Assembly (NCBI GenBank): GCA_037576195.1
Contig: CM075101.1
Coordinates: 18,228,001-18,292,000 of the forward strand
Length of the DNA stretch: 64,000 bases
Direction of reading: 5' to 3'
From: Phytoseiulus persimilis
Taxonomy: Eukaryota; Arthropoda; Arachnida; Mesostigmata; Phytoseiidae
Of the stretch, positions 33,392 through 45,132 are shown piece by piece. A program made the position numbers and the translations under genes. The notes under the pieces were generated by a model. It made no database searches. It was given only the letters and a program-made list of their open reading frames with translations, and was not told the DNA's origin. The first letter of the stretch is position 1. Every line of letters begins with the position of its first letter.

Positions 33392-36300
33392 CGTGGAAAC
33401 GAGAATGACGCTCAGAACTGGCTTTTGAAGGACTCAGAATGAGTTCCTTTTTAGTTCCAGGTGGCAGTTTCATACTCTCGGAATCGTGTACAGTGCTTTC
33501 AGAGTTTCCCTTGAACTCAAAAACTCATCTCGGTTGACATGCCTCGAGGAGCTCCTGGATCATGGGTCGTTTGGCGTGAAGGGTTGGGTTCAGCGTAGTT
33601 TTCGCAGCAAGAGGCTCCGCAGGAATATTCTGGTACCAGCGATGGACCTCCACTCGGGGCCCACGAGCTTCTCGGTGTCCAGGTCTGGGAACCGGAACGG
33701 TTCAAGGAGCCACACAATCATGGAAGTCGCCCCTGGTCAGGTTTTATTGGCTTGACCTCTCACTACACCTTAATCCGACATGGGCGTGAACGAATGCGAG
33801 CAACCCCGAGATGAGTTTTATCAAGGCATGTTTACGCTTTGTCCACAGGAAGAATCGGTCGATTTGACAGAAGTGACTCATCGATTCTCAACGAGAGCAC
33901 CCTACAGATGATTCGATGCTCTTACATACATTCAGCTGCCACAGACGTAGAGTTCCAGCCAGAGTACAACAGAGGGTTCGCGACGACATTTATACCCGAC
34001 GAAAACGACTCAACAGGATGCGATCCTAGCCATCGACTCTCGATTGGTTGAAAACGGGAGGCTTCTCCTTCATCCGAGAAAGTAATGAGAACCAGCGACG
34101 TTACGCGGATATTCTCTTTACCCCTTGTCCGCAGAATGGAGCCGTCCGTCGACAAAACAGTGACGTGATCGAGCTAGAACCAGAGTCGTTGTCCAAGGAT
34201 TGTTAGCGAAGCTGACCGCTTCGCTTCCAACAACCACTCCGACGCTAGTGGCCTAGCGCACACCTCGGCTCGATCGTCGACACCTATATTGAAGAAAGGG
34301 CCGATGCGGCCCCGAAAAACTCCTGGATCATACTGGGAGTGCTGAATCATATCCTGCTCCGATAGATGAAAGTTTCCCGCGAAGAGTGAGTTCTGTGTGC
34401 TACATCCTCATAGGTTTGAGAAGTATGTACGTTGATTGCGTCATGAAGAACTCGTGAAGATGATAATCTTTAGAGCTGCGGAGTTCAGGCATGATTATTA
34501 TTTCATCATCCATCAATCCATGGGTCTTTGGGTGGATTCAGGGATAGATTGCTGGATTATGCATCATTGCCATCAAATCTGATGATGTCAGCCATCAGAG
34601 ACTCATAAATTACATCTCCCTATGTAGATAGATGGGAGGTATAGAATAATGAGGGCCTGATCCTAGTTCCTTCCTAGTTCTGATGACAATCATCATCACC
34701 ATATTCCTTCCCCTCCCCCCCGCAGCGGGCTCGAATCGAGTCGGGAAAGCTCCGTTGAGGAGCTCGCGAAGGAACAATCTACGATGGACGGAAATCTTCC
34801 TTTATTCAAGCACGCTTCTCTAGTCAGCGCCGACAAGTATCATTCTCCCGGCATAAATTGTTGCGCACATATCGGAGGCATCTCGTGACTCCAGGAAACG
34901 CCAGGCTGCGCAACCGGTGTTCAATTGAAATCAGGTCTGAATGAATGGATGGAAATTAATAGCGACACCGCCGTGTCCCTGTCGTTCCCTCCCGCTTCAA
35001 TTTCGCGCGTTTTTTCCTGGTCTGTCTCTCTCGCGATTTTTCTTGCCTTCTCGGGATTATCAGCGCCTTTCTGCCTCACTATCTCCCAGTTTTTCAGTGC
35101 CGAACTCCAAAGGTAAGGGAGTATTCCTGGAGGGAGATAACTCGTAGAATGCAATCGGCAGCTTCGTCCTCATACAGTGATCTGGGCCTCGGTCGCTAAC
35201 GCGGTAAGGATTCGTCAAGTTTGCGTGAAACTTTCAGAACCATGAAGCATGGAGTTGAACAGCGTTGATGTAAGCTCCATGTTCGGATCCTCGCATGATA
35301 GTATTTCCCCGAATCAGGGAGGAATTCTCCCGACGTGCTTCACAGCATTACAGTGTGTTCACATTCACATAGAGGTTGTCATGTTCAGGACCCGCTTGGT
35401 CTAAGAACCAAGGATCTCCGATGCCCAATTTCCATTTTCCCTCCCTATGTACCTTCATTCCGGGTGAATCCGTTGCTCGGAAGGAATCGCTGATGGGCGT
35501 GAGATGTGCAAAATCGCCGCCTCCGGCGAAGTAAAGTTGTTCAAGTGTGGGAGCACGACGACCATCAGCCAAAATCGGTAACTTCAAGGCGGAGGGAGGG
35601 GGTCTGCGGGGATCTTCGGGGCGGACGAAGCAGGTCCGTGCGATGAAGGCGGAGAATCCCTGCGTCAAGGAATTGACAAAACTCGGATTAATTCCGCACA
35701 GCTTGAGATTGTCTCTGTCCGCCTCCTCCAAGGAACTCCGCTGCTTTTGTATTCTAAATTTTTGATCGAAGTCCCAGCTCACTCACGTATTAGTTGAGTT
35801 CTGACAACTGGATTTCCGCCGGTGGAGCCCGCTTCTTTTGAACCATGGAGGGCACCCCTTTATAGCTCCTGGAACAACGGCATAGATGTTCTCGTTTTCT
35901 TTTTCAACCGCTTTCCCTGCGCCGGAATCCAAACTGAGTTGCCGCGGCCGAGAGGGTCTTCAGGCAATGTTTCGAGCGTGTCTTGCGGCGATGACGGCTC
36001 ACGGCATCCTGTGGCGAGCTTGTGTTTCTGCCGGCGGGCCAGCGTCAGATCGTCTGCGAAGAAGCGCCGCGTATCAGAAAGGGGTACGAGGCTGGATCCC
36101 GGATGATCATGTCATGATGGTCACCCAAGAAGGGAATCTGCTTCGCAGGACTGACCGCGCAGAGATTAATGGTGGATCGACCTTCGTGGTCCAGCAATGC
36201 CGTCACGTCGGGAGTGACAATTCAGGAGCAGTGGGGGAGACGACGAGCTTCCGCTTCGGACACTCGCGCCGAAGAGCATACACATACTTCGCCTAATCCG

Positions 36301-36457
36301 ATATGTCTCGCGTCAGGAATCGATTCCGAAGCTTAGCTGCCGCACCACGGGCTGAAGGAAGCGTGGGAGAACGCGCTTCCTGATCACCGACTTCAGGACT
36401 ATTCGGTTCCAATTGGAGAGCCCGCATCAGACGTCGTGGATCTTAACTTCTGGAACT
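33392..36457. other. No confident gene; simple-sequence patches
   Basis: Around 34480-34720 lie GATGAT/CATCAT and ATCCATC-type simple repeats and a C-rich patch. A minus-strand open frame at 35348-35782 (about 140 codons, with GRRAPTLEQLYFAGGGDF) looks protein-like but lacks a start, splice support or a recognised family. Confidence 0.35.
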
Positions 36458-36665
36458 CGAGTTTTCAGTCAGAAATTCTTCGATCCCAAACAACGTTATT
36501 TTGCGCTGCTCTGTGAAACGCAGGACGTGGAGAGAAACAAGGAGTGAAGGATTTCCGAGGAAAACCCAAAATAATGTTGTCGGAAATCGGTTCGATGAGG
36601 ACTGAAAACTCGACTCCGAGAACTCGGAGCTGGGACATTTCGAATCTGGGCTCTCCAATTGCAGA
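36458..36665. repeat. Second palindromic copy, related to the 29.8-kb element
   Basis: CGAGTTTTCAGTC (36458) is mirrored by GACTGAAAACTCG (36600-36612), with further matches inward (ACAACGTTATTTTG against AAAATAATGTTGT). The right half (CGGAAATCGGTTCGATGA..., then TTCGAATCTGGGCTCTCCAA) matches 29855-29945 of the other element closely, so the two loci belong to one repeat family. Confidence 0.65.
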
Positions 36666-37853
36666 GTACGAGAGTTTCCACCCAATCAGCCTCTCAAGGT
36701 TCCTGAGCTCCCCTGCGAAGCCGCCGCGGCGCCGGAATGGCATCAGCGGTTTGTCCTCTCCTGGGTCACATCTGGGCAGCTGGCTCAACTGATCACTAGA
36801 TTGCTTCCACTCTCATGTACAGGGCTCCTGCCATTTCCAGCCGTTTCCTGCCATTCAGTTCCCAGTTGACGAAACCAAATACTCTCCTGTAATCCGAACG
36901 GTCTATCAAATGATTCCTAACCAGCAAGGAAACTTCTCCCGTCGGGGTCGCGAATCGGAGAAGGTAAGTGACCCTACCTGACCTGAGCTCAACCAGCTTG
37001 GATGGACACATCTCCGCCCAGAAATTTCAACAATGATCCTGCTCGTGTATCTCGATTGAATTCCGAGCTGGGAGCGAATAGTCCGAACAAACTTTCTGGA
37101 TCACGCTGAGACAATTTTATGACGCGGAGGAACTACAGAAGCTTGATGTCAATAGTTCAGCGCCAAAAACACGTGACTCTCCACAGACATCTCTCCAGAT
37201 AACATGTGAGCGCAGAAGCGCAGCAGCCAACCATAAGAATTTGTACAGTCGCATACATGGTTGATACGATCCGGGGTTTCTGGTGCGGCCAATCGTCGTC
37301 TCGCAGTGATTTGTTGGACTTGTATTCAGTTCTGCGATTCGAATCAAGCAGAATTTTCGTATAGACGCCCGACACCACCAAAGGTTGAGTCATACTCGAA
37401 TGACGGAGTGGATCTATGTGGACGTACGCGGAGTAGTTCCCGGTCCGCAGGATATTCCAGCATCGCAAACAGACGACGTAGGTTCGATACCCATCGTCGA
37501 TGCGATTTATTTTGAAGAATGAAACCCCGGCACTGATTCCTTGTGCCAAGCGAGCCAACTCTGGAAAGTTAATGATGATTATTGATCATCGAGCCCCTTG
37601 ATCGAGACTGAATTACGACTCGGAAGACAGGGGCGCAGCCAGGCGGCGTCTGATATGCTCCAGCGGACCGTGATTGCTTCTGATGGAACAAGCGCACCGA
37701 AAGTAAGCAACGGACTCCTAAAAACTCGATAGAGGATAATCGCTGGCGGAAAAATAATCCACGGAGAGGGGAGAAATTCAGTCAATGCGCCTGGTAGGGC
37801 ATCCCGTCTGCGCCACCGTCAAAGAGGGAACAATGTTTGATAGATATTTCAAT
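36666..37853. other. No confident gene; downstream of the ionotropic receptor
   Basis: Nothing recognisable, except that minus frames at 37579-37785 contain a hydrophobic stretch (WIIFPPAIILYRVF) that could belong to a missing 3' exon of the receptor gene. I could not join it with a consistent splice. Confidence 0.3.
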
Positions 37854-39686
37854 CTACACGACGCTCCATCCACCTTCTTCCGTTGCACAAACGGCCCGAC
37901 CGCTCTGGAGCTGTATGTAAGAGAATTGGTGTGTGGAGCTGTGTAGCTGTAAGCCAGTGGAATGATCTCCGAGAACATCCCAGAAGAGATCCAATAATTT
38001 TAGAGTCCGCTCGCCCGCGGACATTGTCCTGTTGTTCTCCAACTCGTCCAGGCGACCAGGATAACTGAGGTCGACCGCTTTGGACAAGGGAGTATGGCAC
38101 GCTTGTAGATTAATTTTTGGGATCATCTGAGCAGCAGCAACTATCTCACTCTTGTAACAAAAAGTTAACACCTGGATGAACATTATGTAGATTCCGACGA
38201 CTGCCCAGAGGTATTTGGGCCGCTGGAAGAATACATTCTCTGGAAGCTTCCTCGTAGCGAACACACACGTCACGAAGTAGAAGAACGCGCTGGAAAAACT
38301 TCTCCTGCGGCTAGCGAACAGCGAAGCACACGCCGTGGTGCTGCTGGCGATGAGTGCAACCAGTCTGAGACTGAAAATCTTCTTGGTGACGACTGAGGAG
38401 GCGTTGTTTTCAGGTATCAAGGCTATAGCATTCATTGGACTCGAGTGCAACGGCATCGTGGCGCTGAGGTGGTTCATCTGCGTCAGCCACAGTTGGAGCT
38501 CGAAGATCAGCGTTGAGTTCGCGGATCGGGTGTCGGTTCGGAACGATAAGCTCAAATCGTAGTCACCCTCCGGATCACTGCTGACGTCAAAGAGTCGCGC
38601 GTTCAGGCTTGGAGACACCGATTGAAACAGAACCGCCTCGAAAACCTCAGGTGATAGCTCGATTGGCGCGCTTTCGTACTCGAGAGCGGCGGCGAAATGC
38701 GCCGCACGCAGGACAGAGCTGGGGTACAAGACTTCGGGAGCTTTGTTGGGCAGAATCATGATCGAAACCCCGAAAATTCGACTGTGGATGCCAACACTCA
38801 TGTAGCCGCGAATGACCAGCAGGAGAATGTTCTGCCGCTGTCTGTGCATGGATAGAACCGAACCGTAGTGCGATGTGTACGCAGTTCCATTCTTGAGAAT
38901 GTTGCCAATTTTCGGATCGCGTAGCTCTAGCTGTTGAGATAGACCATGATCGAAGTCGCCAACATCGAAATAGCGGGAGTTCAGGCCAAAGTACATATCG
39001 GGTCGACAGGCCAGGACCAAGTTCAGGTTCCCGTTGTGCGCCCGCAGCTCGCTGGACCTCAGGAACGTGATTCGAAGACTTTTGAAAGCTTCATGGTCGA
39101 TGCCACAGTTGACGTCTATCAAAATGCTCCAAGGGTGGACAGTCGTCAGGAGGTCGGCCATCTCTCTCAAGGACCCGTCGTAGTCGTCCTGGAAACCACG
39201 GAGCCAGTCCACGCCTTCCAACGCATCAGTGATCTCTGGCATGTCATTGAACTGAGAGAGTTTTCCAGAGGGATAACTCGAGAACTGCGGGTGCAGCGAT
39301 TCGAACGCCATTACTTGAGCAACAGCTGCAACTTGAAAGCGCCACATACTTCACAGCGCGGAACACGTCGGAAGCTTAGAACAGTGTTTAGCTGCGGGAC
39401 GCAGAAGCGACTGAGGTATCCTGACGATCGCCGTTCACATACCAAAGATTCACTAGTCGCAGGCAACATCTCGCAGGCTCAATCAGAACCCTCTTCGGAG
39501 ACAGCTCGCTCCGGAAAGTGGGGAAACATGCAATTTGTCACACCTGGCGTTTACTCGAATTAACGGTCCCGTCATTGATGCGCTCGATAGCGAGTCGATC
39601 GGAAAAGGCACCTGAAGGACTCGGGTGGAATATGAACCCCGGGATACGAGTGGGAGTGCGACAAAAATCAGAACGGATTTCGTCAA
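37854..39686 (-). CDS. Divergent ionotropic receptor (IR-type chemoreceptor)
   Basis: Two exons, 39686-39544 and 39348-37854 (545 aa), joined in phase 2 across a 195-bp GT-AG intron. Exon 1 gives a signal-peptide-like start (MTKSVLIFVALPLVSRG). Exon 2 carries a long extracellular region with several N-glycosylation sites (NGT, NST, NAS), then hydrophobic segments at about 371-393, 399-412 and 426-448. The last one (RPKYLWAVVGIYIMFIQVLT followed by FCYKSEIVAA) resembles the pore-following transmembrane segment of ionotropic receptors ('R-x-L-x-x-x-W-x-L...Y-x-S'). IRs are ligand-gated cation channels derived from glutamate receptors that serve chemosensation. Only about 90 residues follow this segment; the second half of the ligand-binding lobe and the final transmembrane helix are not recognisable, so the gene may continue in an unseen 3' exon or be truncated. 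Confidence 0.68.
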
Positions 39687-42600
39687 CAGAGGGAAGTAAT
39701 CGGGAACAAAAGGTACTGGAACATGTTCTTTCAGTACGTATATTCTTTCGTATTCATCGACCCAGGGGCTCGTGCCTTGCGCGGTCTAAGGCTTTCAGCG
39801 CACTCAACCATTGATATGATGAAGGTCAAAGATGATTGACTTATCGATTCTTTCTCGGATCATAGGATCGATCGGAGGAGAAGTACTGTTCGCCGATTTT
39901 TCGACCTGTGGAGAGTGCTTGAAGATGGCTTTTATTCAACTCTTTTGACGAGATACTGAGGACCTCTGAATCATAGTATCGCAAGTCTTGAGATTGCATT
40001 GCCTTAGGTGCAGCAGACCATTTTCTCCTGAGTTGCGGGCGTCACGCTGTCGAACAGTCCATCGCGTCAGTAACATTTTACAAAGTGTCAAGGTTGCCAC
40101 GCTGCCAAGGGTAAGTTTGACGTAAAACGTCGTTCCCTGTGGATTGGCTGCTCTCTGTTAGTACTTTGTCATTTATGTAACGAATTTTGAGGCTCCGGTT
40201 TGTCCTCTAACTTCGCTCGTGATGAACCGAGAACGCTTCGATTGTTTCGAAAGGGTCGAAACTTCACGGGAGAAGCCCTCCTCCAACTTCGGCGTTCTCG
40301 CGAGCTATTCAAGATTGAGTCCGAGACCAATATAAGCACCCCCAGGAAAGCTCGGAAATTAGCATGAATAACCGTTTTTCTCTGTTGCCGGAAGATGCAG
40401 TGTAATCAATCGTGCATGGAATCAGACCCCCATATGAGGTGCTCTCGAATCGCACCTCATTTTTCTTCCAGGTTATTCAATCTATCATTCGCAACCCGGA
40501 GATCGATCGAATCCAGGGATTTGATAGGATAAATTGTAAATGATTGGTGTGTCAGACGCTGTGCTGTCCACCGAATCTCAATGTCTTAAAACGCGAATTC
40601 ATATTGGACAAAATGGAGGCAAATTGATGAGTAGGGATGAATTAAATCTCGAGGTTATCTGAATCACGATGCTTAGCTGCCTGAACTGTGGTGGAGGTGG
40701 ACTGAATCCACGTCTGGGACTTGAGCGCATGAATCATCGTCATGGGTCAGGACGGAGCAGAGAGAGCAATCCATCTCTATGCTAACCGCTGTGTCCGTTG
40801 CAAATAATAACTCACCACACGAGTGCATCTCTCTCCCGAACGAGCGTCCGGCTCTCGCAGTCCCATCCCGCTGTCACTAGGACTTGTATCTCCCAGATTA
40901 TGGGGACGAGATACATGAAGCTGTCGCAAACAATGGTCCCAGTTCCGGCGGCGATTTGCATTTCCGTTCGGGCAGTGGAGACGAAACTGATTTAAAACTC
41001 CGGCTTCGAAGGAGACTGAAATCGGGGTCAAGGAAGTTCAATTGAGAACGAAGTGGTCAAAACACAAAAGAGCGGAACCGCCTTTTGACCAAGATTCGGG
41101 AAAATAGTAAGATGGGTTTCACTACGGCGGTCGCCATCGCCACTAATATAGCAAAGTTGCCCTTCGTACGATATAATTATTGCGATTCCTATTTCCATTT
41201 TCGTTTGAATCTGTGGAATTTCTGCAGCACTCAAGCTTCTCGTTGGGAGATCGTTTGCTGTTGAAGCTTCATTCCGAAGCGCTCGTTTTTCTCCCGTCAT
41301 GGCCTCTGGGAATCTCGGGACATCACGAAATCCTTCGGTTCGCATTGAGATTGAGGAACTCTGGAACCAAAAACCAATTCGTCGAATTCTTGACTCCCTC
41401 CTCGAGCAATCAGCAGTGTTGCACCGGCTGTTTTCGAGCTGTATGCATAACTTTCCAGGAGAGCGGCACTTGGCATGCATATTTCCTCAAAAGATGATCG
41501 TGTTGAGAGCAACGTACTTCTCTTGCTGCATTTTCCAACCGGAACCCTGGACGACCAATGCTGTGCGCAAAATTTCTCTCAGAACTGAATCAGGTCCAAC
41601 TTTGTGTTGAGTCTCATGAACGGCGTCGTGGAGAAAACTTTCACCAGAGGGATGTGAGTTCTCAAAAATGAGACGAATGTTACCGGGAAGCTTCCAAAAC
41701 CAATGATCGATGCAGGAGATACCATACCTCCATCACCGTTTGATAGGGGAAAAACTCTCGCGAATGTTCGAGGCTCCCTACCATCGAGCTCGTTCCGCTC
41801 TTCCACATTCTCGCCACTGTCGCGGGGAATATTCGAGGTGGTTGCCGTGGATATTGGAGCACGTTGCGCCGCATGCATGATTCAGATACGTGTATTGCGT
41901 TTACTGATGGAGAACAACAAACGAGGTCATCACCCTCGTAGAACCTCCACCCTACGTCTCTGGCTAAAGAATTGTGGAGATCGCGGTTTTCGCGGAGGGC
42001 TCTTTCCTGGATGAGGATCGGGTGGCATCAACCCTTCGATGCACCTCAAGGATAAAGAAACAAGTCGCTTATTCGGCCTATCACGAATACCAGTATCGAC
42101 GGAACCCGATCCAACAGCGGATATTGTATCAGCCGTACTATTGTTCATCATACCGCTTCAGCTCATACCCCTATGGTCCCGGAATCACCCCTTACCATAC
42201 TGACTCACTGACCATACTTCTGGTAGTCTATAGGGATGATTCCGGGACCAATATGAGCACACTTACCCAAGTCTGGAGAGGTGATTCTGGGACCAATCTG
42301 ACAACACTCTCAAGAACGTGATGAGCAGGGAATGTTCCTGGCGCTCGTATTCTGTACGTCTTGTACTTGATCAGCTCAAGGAGTTGTGATGAGTAGATAT
42401 CGCCCCACCCAACGGCATCTGTTTCCTCGTCTCGTCTGAACTTCCCCCTCCAAAATCGCCAGTCAATCTTGGATGAGACGGCTTCGTCCATGAGAGATGT
42501 GATCAACAGTGTCCAGGAGGAATTCCCCTCATTAGTAGCGGAAAATCAAATCACCCCCGGGTACACGAAACTCATGATGGGGGCTACAACCTTTTTCCAC

Positions 42601-43540
42601 AGAGAACGAATGATGACTCGTCTATCACGGCTCGAAACTTCCATACAGTGCGATCGAGTTTTCAGATCAATTATACACTGCGAGCTATGTCGAATGAATT
42701 GGAGAGCTTGTGGGCTAAACCGCGCCCGAGCAGCCAGACTTCCACGGCTACTGTATATTTTCGTTCCACGTCAGATAGCCTGCGCCTGTCACAATAGTAT
42801 GTATGAGATGCGTCTCGAAGAATCTCCCACCAGACTGAGCGGAATGCCGAGTAACTTGAGAGCATCTGCTTTTCTCTTCTCGCTCGAGTTTCATCGTTTC
42901 AAATCCTCCCGCATGACAACCACGATACCGTAGCAGAGTTCGGTTCTCAGTGGAACGGCCTGGGCTGAGGATGATACCGAAGGCAACTTGGTTCCCAGTG
43001 CTACAGGGTTCAACTTGGCCGAGATTTCGCGAGGTAGTTCTCTGATCTGGCTTGTTGAACGATATGTTTATGTAGCTCTCGCCAATGGAGGAGAACCAAT
43101 CACCTCAAAGCAAGCAGGCCGCGCAGAATACACCCAATACATAAGATACGCGACACATTCACACGGCTCCTATGGAGCGTGACAGATTTACGATGTGCGG
43201 CATCGGATACCCGAATCGTGGATGCCGTTTCGCGAGCCCTTCGCCAGACTGGCCTGCTTTTTGCGGTTCGGGCGCGGCACTTTACGTCGCTGAGTAAGCC
43301 GAGAAAGCTTCTTCTTTCGGAGCTCTTCGGGAACTGAATACGGCATTCATGCGTTGCAAGAGTATTTTCCGGATCCTTGTTCTCTGTGAGATTCTTTCTC
43401 CGAGACTGGAGCCTTTGGAGGGAATGTCGATATGAGCAAACGATTGGGAACGAGGACCGCTACCTCTGCGCCTCCTCCTGCGTTTTCGTTTCGCCTCGCT
43501 CACGGCCTAAGAAGAGATCTCACCACCACGCATTGCAATT
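39687..43540. other. No confident gene
   Basis: 3.85 kb without a recognisable gene. Open frames overlap on both strands at 41028-41610. Around 42160-42305 the phrase GATTC(C/T)GGGACCAAT(A/C)TGA occurs twice, with an inverted GGTCCCGGAATCACCCC nearby, a small local repeat. Confidence 0.45.
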
Positions 43541-44607
43541 TACAGGGTGGTCATCGTAGGTCGGGAACTTCCTTACTCTCCCTTCATTAGCTCATAACTC
43601 GGTGAAAAGGCATCCCATCCTGGAATTTTAAGCAAACGATAGCTGGAAGGATGGCGCATCTTTTTCTCTTCGATTTTCGTGAATCGGTGAAAAATTGAAT
43701 TTCGTAAATCGACTCAAAGATTGCCTTTCTCTATTTCCAACTCTTCTCAAAAACTGTTCGACAAACTTCTGAAGTCGACCGATCGATGTCGGAAGTGCCA
43801 AGGTCGCCGCAGGATAGGAGGCTGCTCAACCACCCGGCAACCCCAGATTTCTAGCTCAGGATCTGTAAGAAGGGCGAACGATCGTTTCAACCTTGACGTC
43901 AAGATCGACCTCTTGACAAGATCGCCTCCTCTTCGCATTTCGGCCCGTAACTCCTCAGGCAAGCCGGATTCGGATTTTCCGATGGCAATAGGTTCCTGGA
44001 TTTGTTCATTGGATTGTTTTTTCTCCGCCGAAAAATCGAGCACAGCCAGTTTTTCTGGTGAAATTGCTCAACAAACCGTGGATCTCCTGATTCTATCCAG
44101 GACAAATAACTAAGGAAGCTCGATTTCCGGAGGAAAGGAGGAGTGACCGGATCGACCCAGCATTTCTCAAGCTGGGTAGTCTCGACCAAGAGGAGATAAG
44201 GGTCGTATGCATCGAGGAGGCGTTTTGTCCATAGGTCAGCTATTGACGTCAAGGTTGAAACGATCGTTCGTCCCTCTCACAGATCCTGAGCTGGAAATCT
44301 GGAGTTGTCGGGCGTGTGGGCAGGCTCCTGTCCTGCGTCGACCCCGGCAGTTTCAAATTCAATCGGTCGACTTCAGAAGCTGGTCGATCAGTTTTCTGAG
44401 AAAAGTTGAAAATAAAAAAAGGCAATCTCTGAGTCGATTTACGAAATCGTTTCTTTCGCCGATCAACGAATCGAGGAGAGAAAGTTGCGCCACACTTCCA
44501 GCCATTGGGAGCAACGAAAACTCCACAATCGGATGATTTTTCACCGGGCTATGAGCAAAAGGAGAGAGAGAGAGTGAGAAAGTTCCCGACTTACGATGAC
44601 CACTCTG
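43541..44607. repeat. Fold-back element: 1.07 kb, inverted arms of at least 363 bp
   Basis: The ends are CAGGGTGGTCATCGTAGGTC (43541) and, on the minus strand from 44607, CAGAGTGGTCATCGTAAGTC. Matching stretches follow through both arms, e.g. CGATTTACGAAATC/CGTAAATCGACTCA, GGTCGACTTCAGAAG/CTTCTGAAGTCGACC, and GTTTCAACCTTGACGTC at 43885 against GACGTCAAGGTTGAAAC at 44245. Weaker pairing continues to about 43950/44200, leaving a loop of about 250-340 bp that itself holds a small hairpin (CCCAGC...GCTGGG at 44157-44177). No target duplication is obvious. The same peptide-like frame is open in both arms, but their differences are mostly amino-acid-changing, so it is not under coding constraint. 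Confidence 0.85.
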
Positions 44608-45132
44608 TACATGGTCTAGCATAACTGCGTCGATTCCACACTCTGTCACGGTGATTGCATCTGAGTGTGTGAGTGAAAACAATCAAGATCCTCTCTTGCC
44701 GGCGTTAAAATAATTTCCTCCACCTTCCAATCCTGGATCGCCCCACGAAAAACGAGTCCCTCAGCATCAACCTCAGTGGCAACACGCTCAGAAAAACAAC
44801 GACACTCCCAAGACATCCTGAATGCAACTGTCCTTACCCTCATCGGGAGAGGGCTCGGGTAACTTAAAGCTCTACATCCTGAAGCGAGGAGTTCATTCCG
44901 TCCTGGGAAGCAGAGGCGGTCCCCTAATTCTCCGTCGGTGAGTGAAAGGTGCTAGGTTTTTGCCGAACCCATTGTTGATGAGAATTCTCGAGCCGATGCA
45001 TGGAGCCGAGTCTGGGTTATTGCATTTGCCATCATAAGGCTGAGAAAGCTTACCGATAGGTCAGAGCTCATTTGAGAGATCGCATCGAAGGAAGTCGACA
45101 AGACTGTGACCGTAGCCAACCCAGGCACTGTG

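Noticed and set aside
43747-44536. Similar peptides encoded in both arms of the fold-back element (SRLKRSF...LTDPELEIW)
   Set aside because: Codon-by-codon comparison shows more amino-acid-changing than silent differences, so the shared peptide follows from the DNA repeat and not from coding selection.
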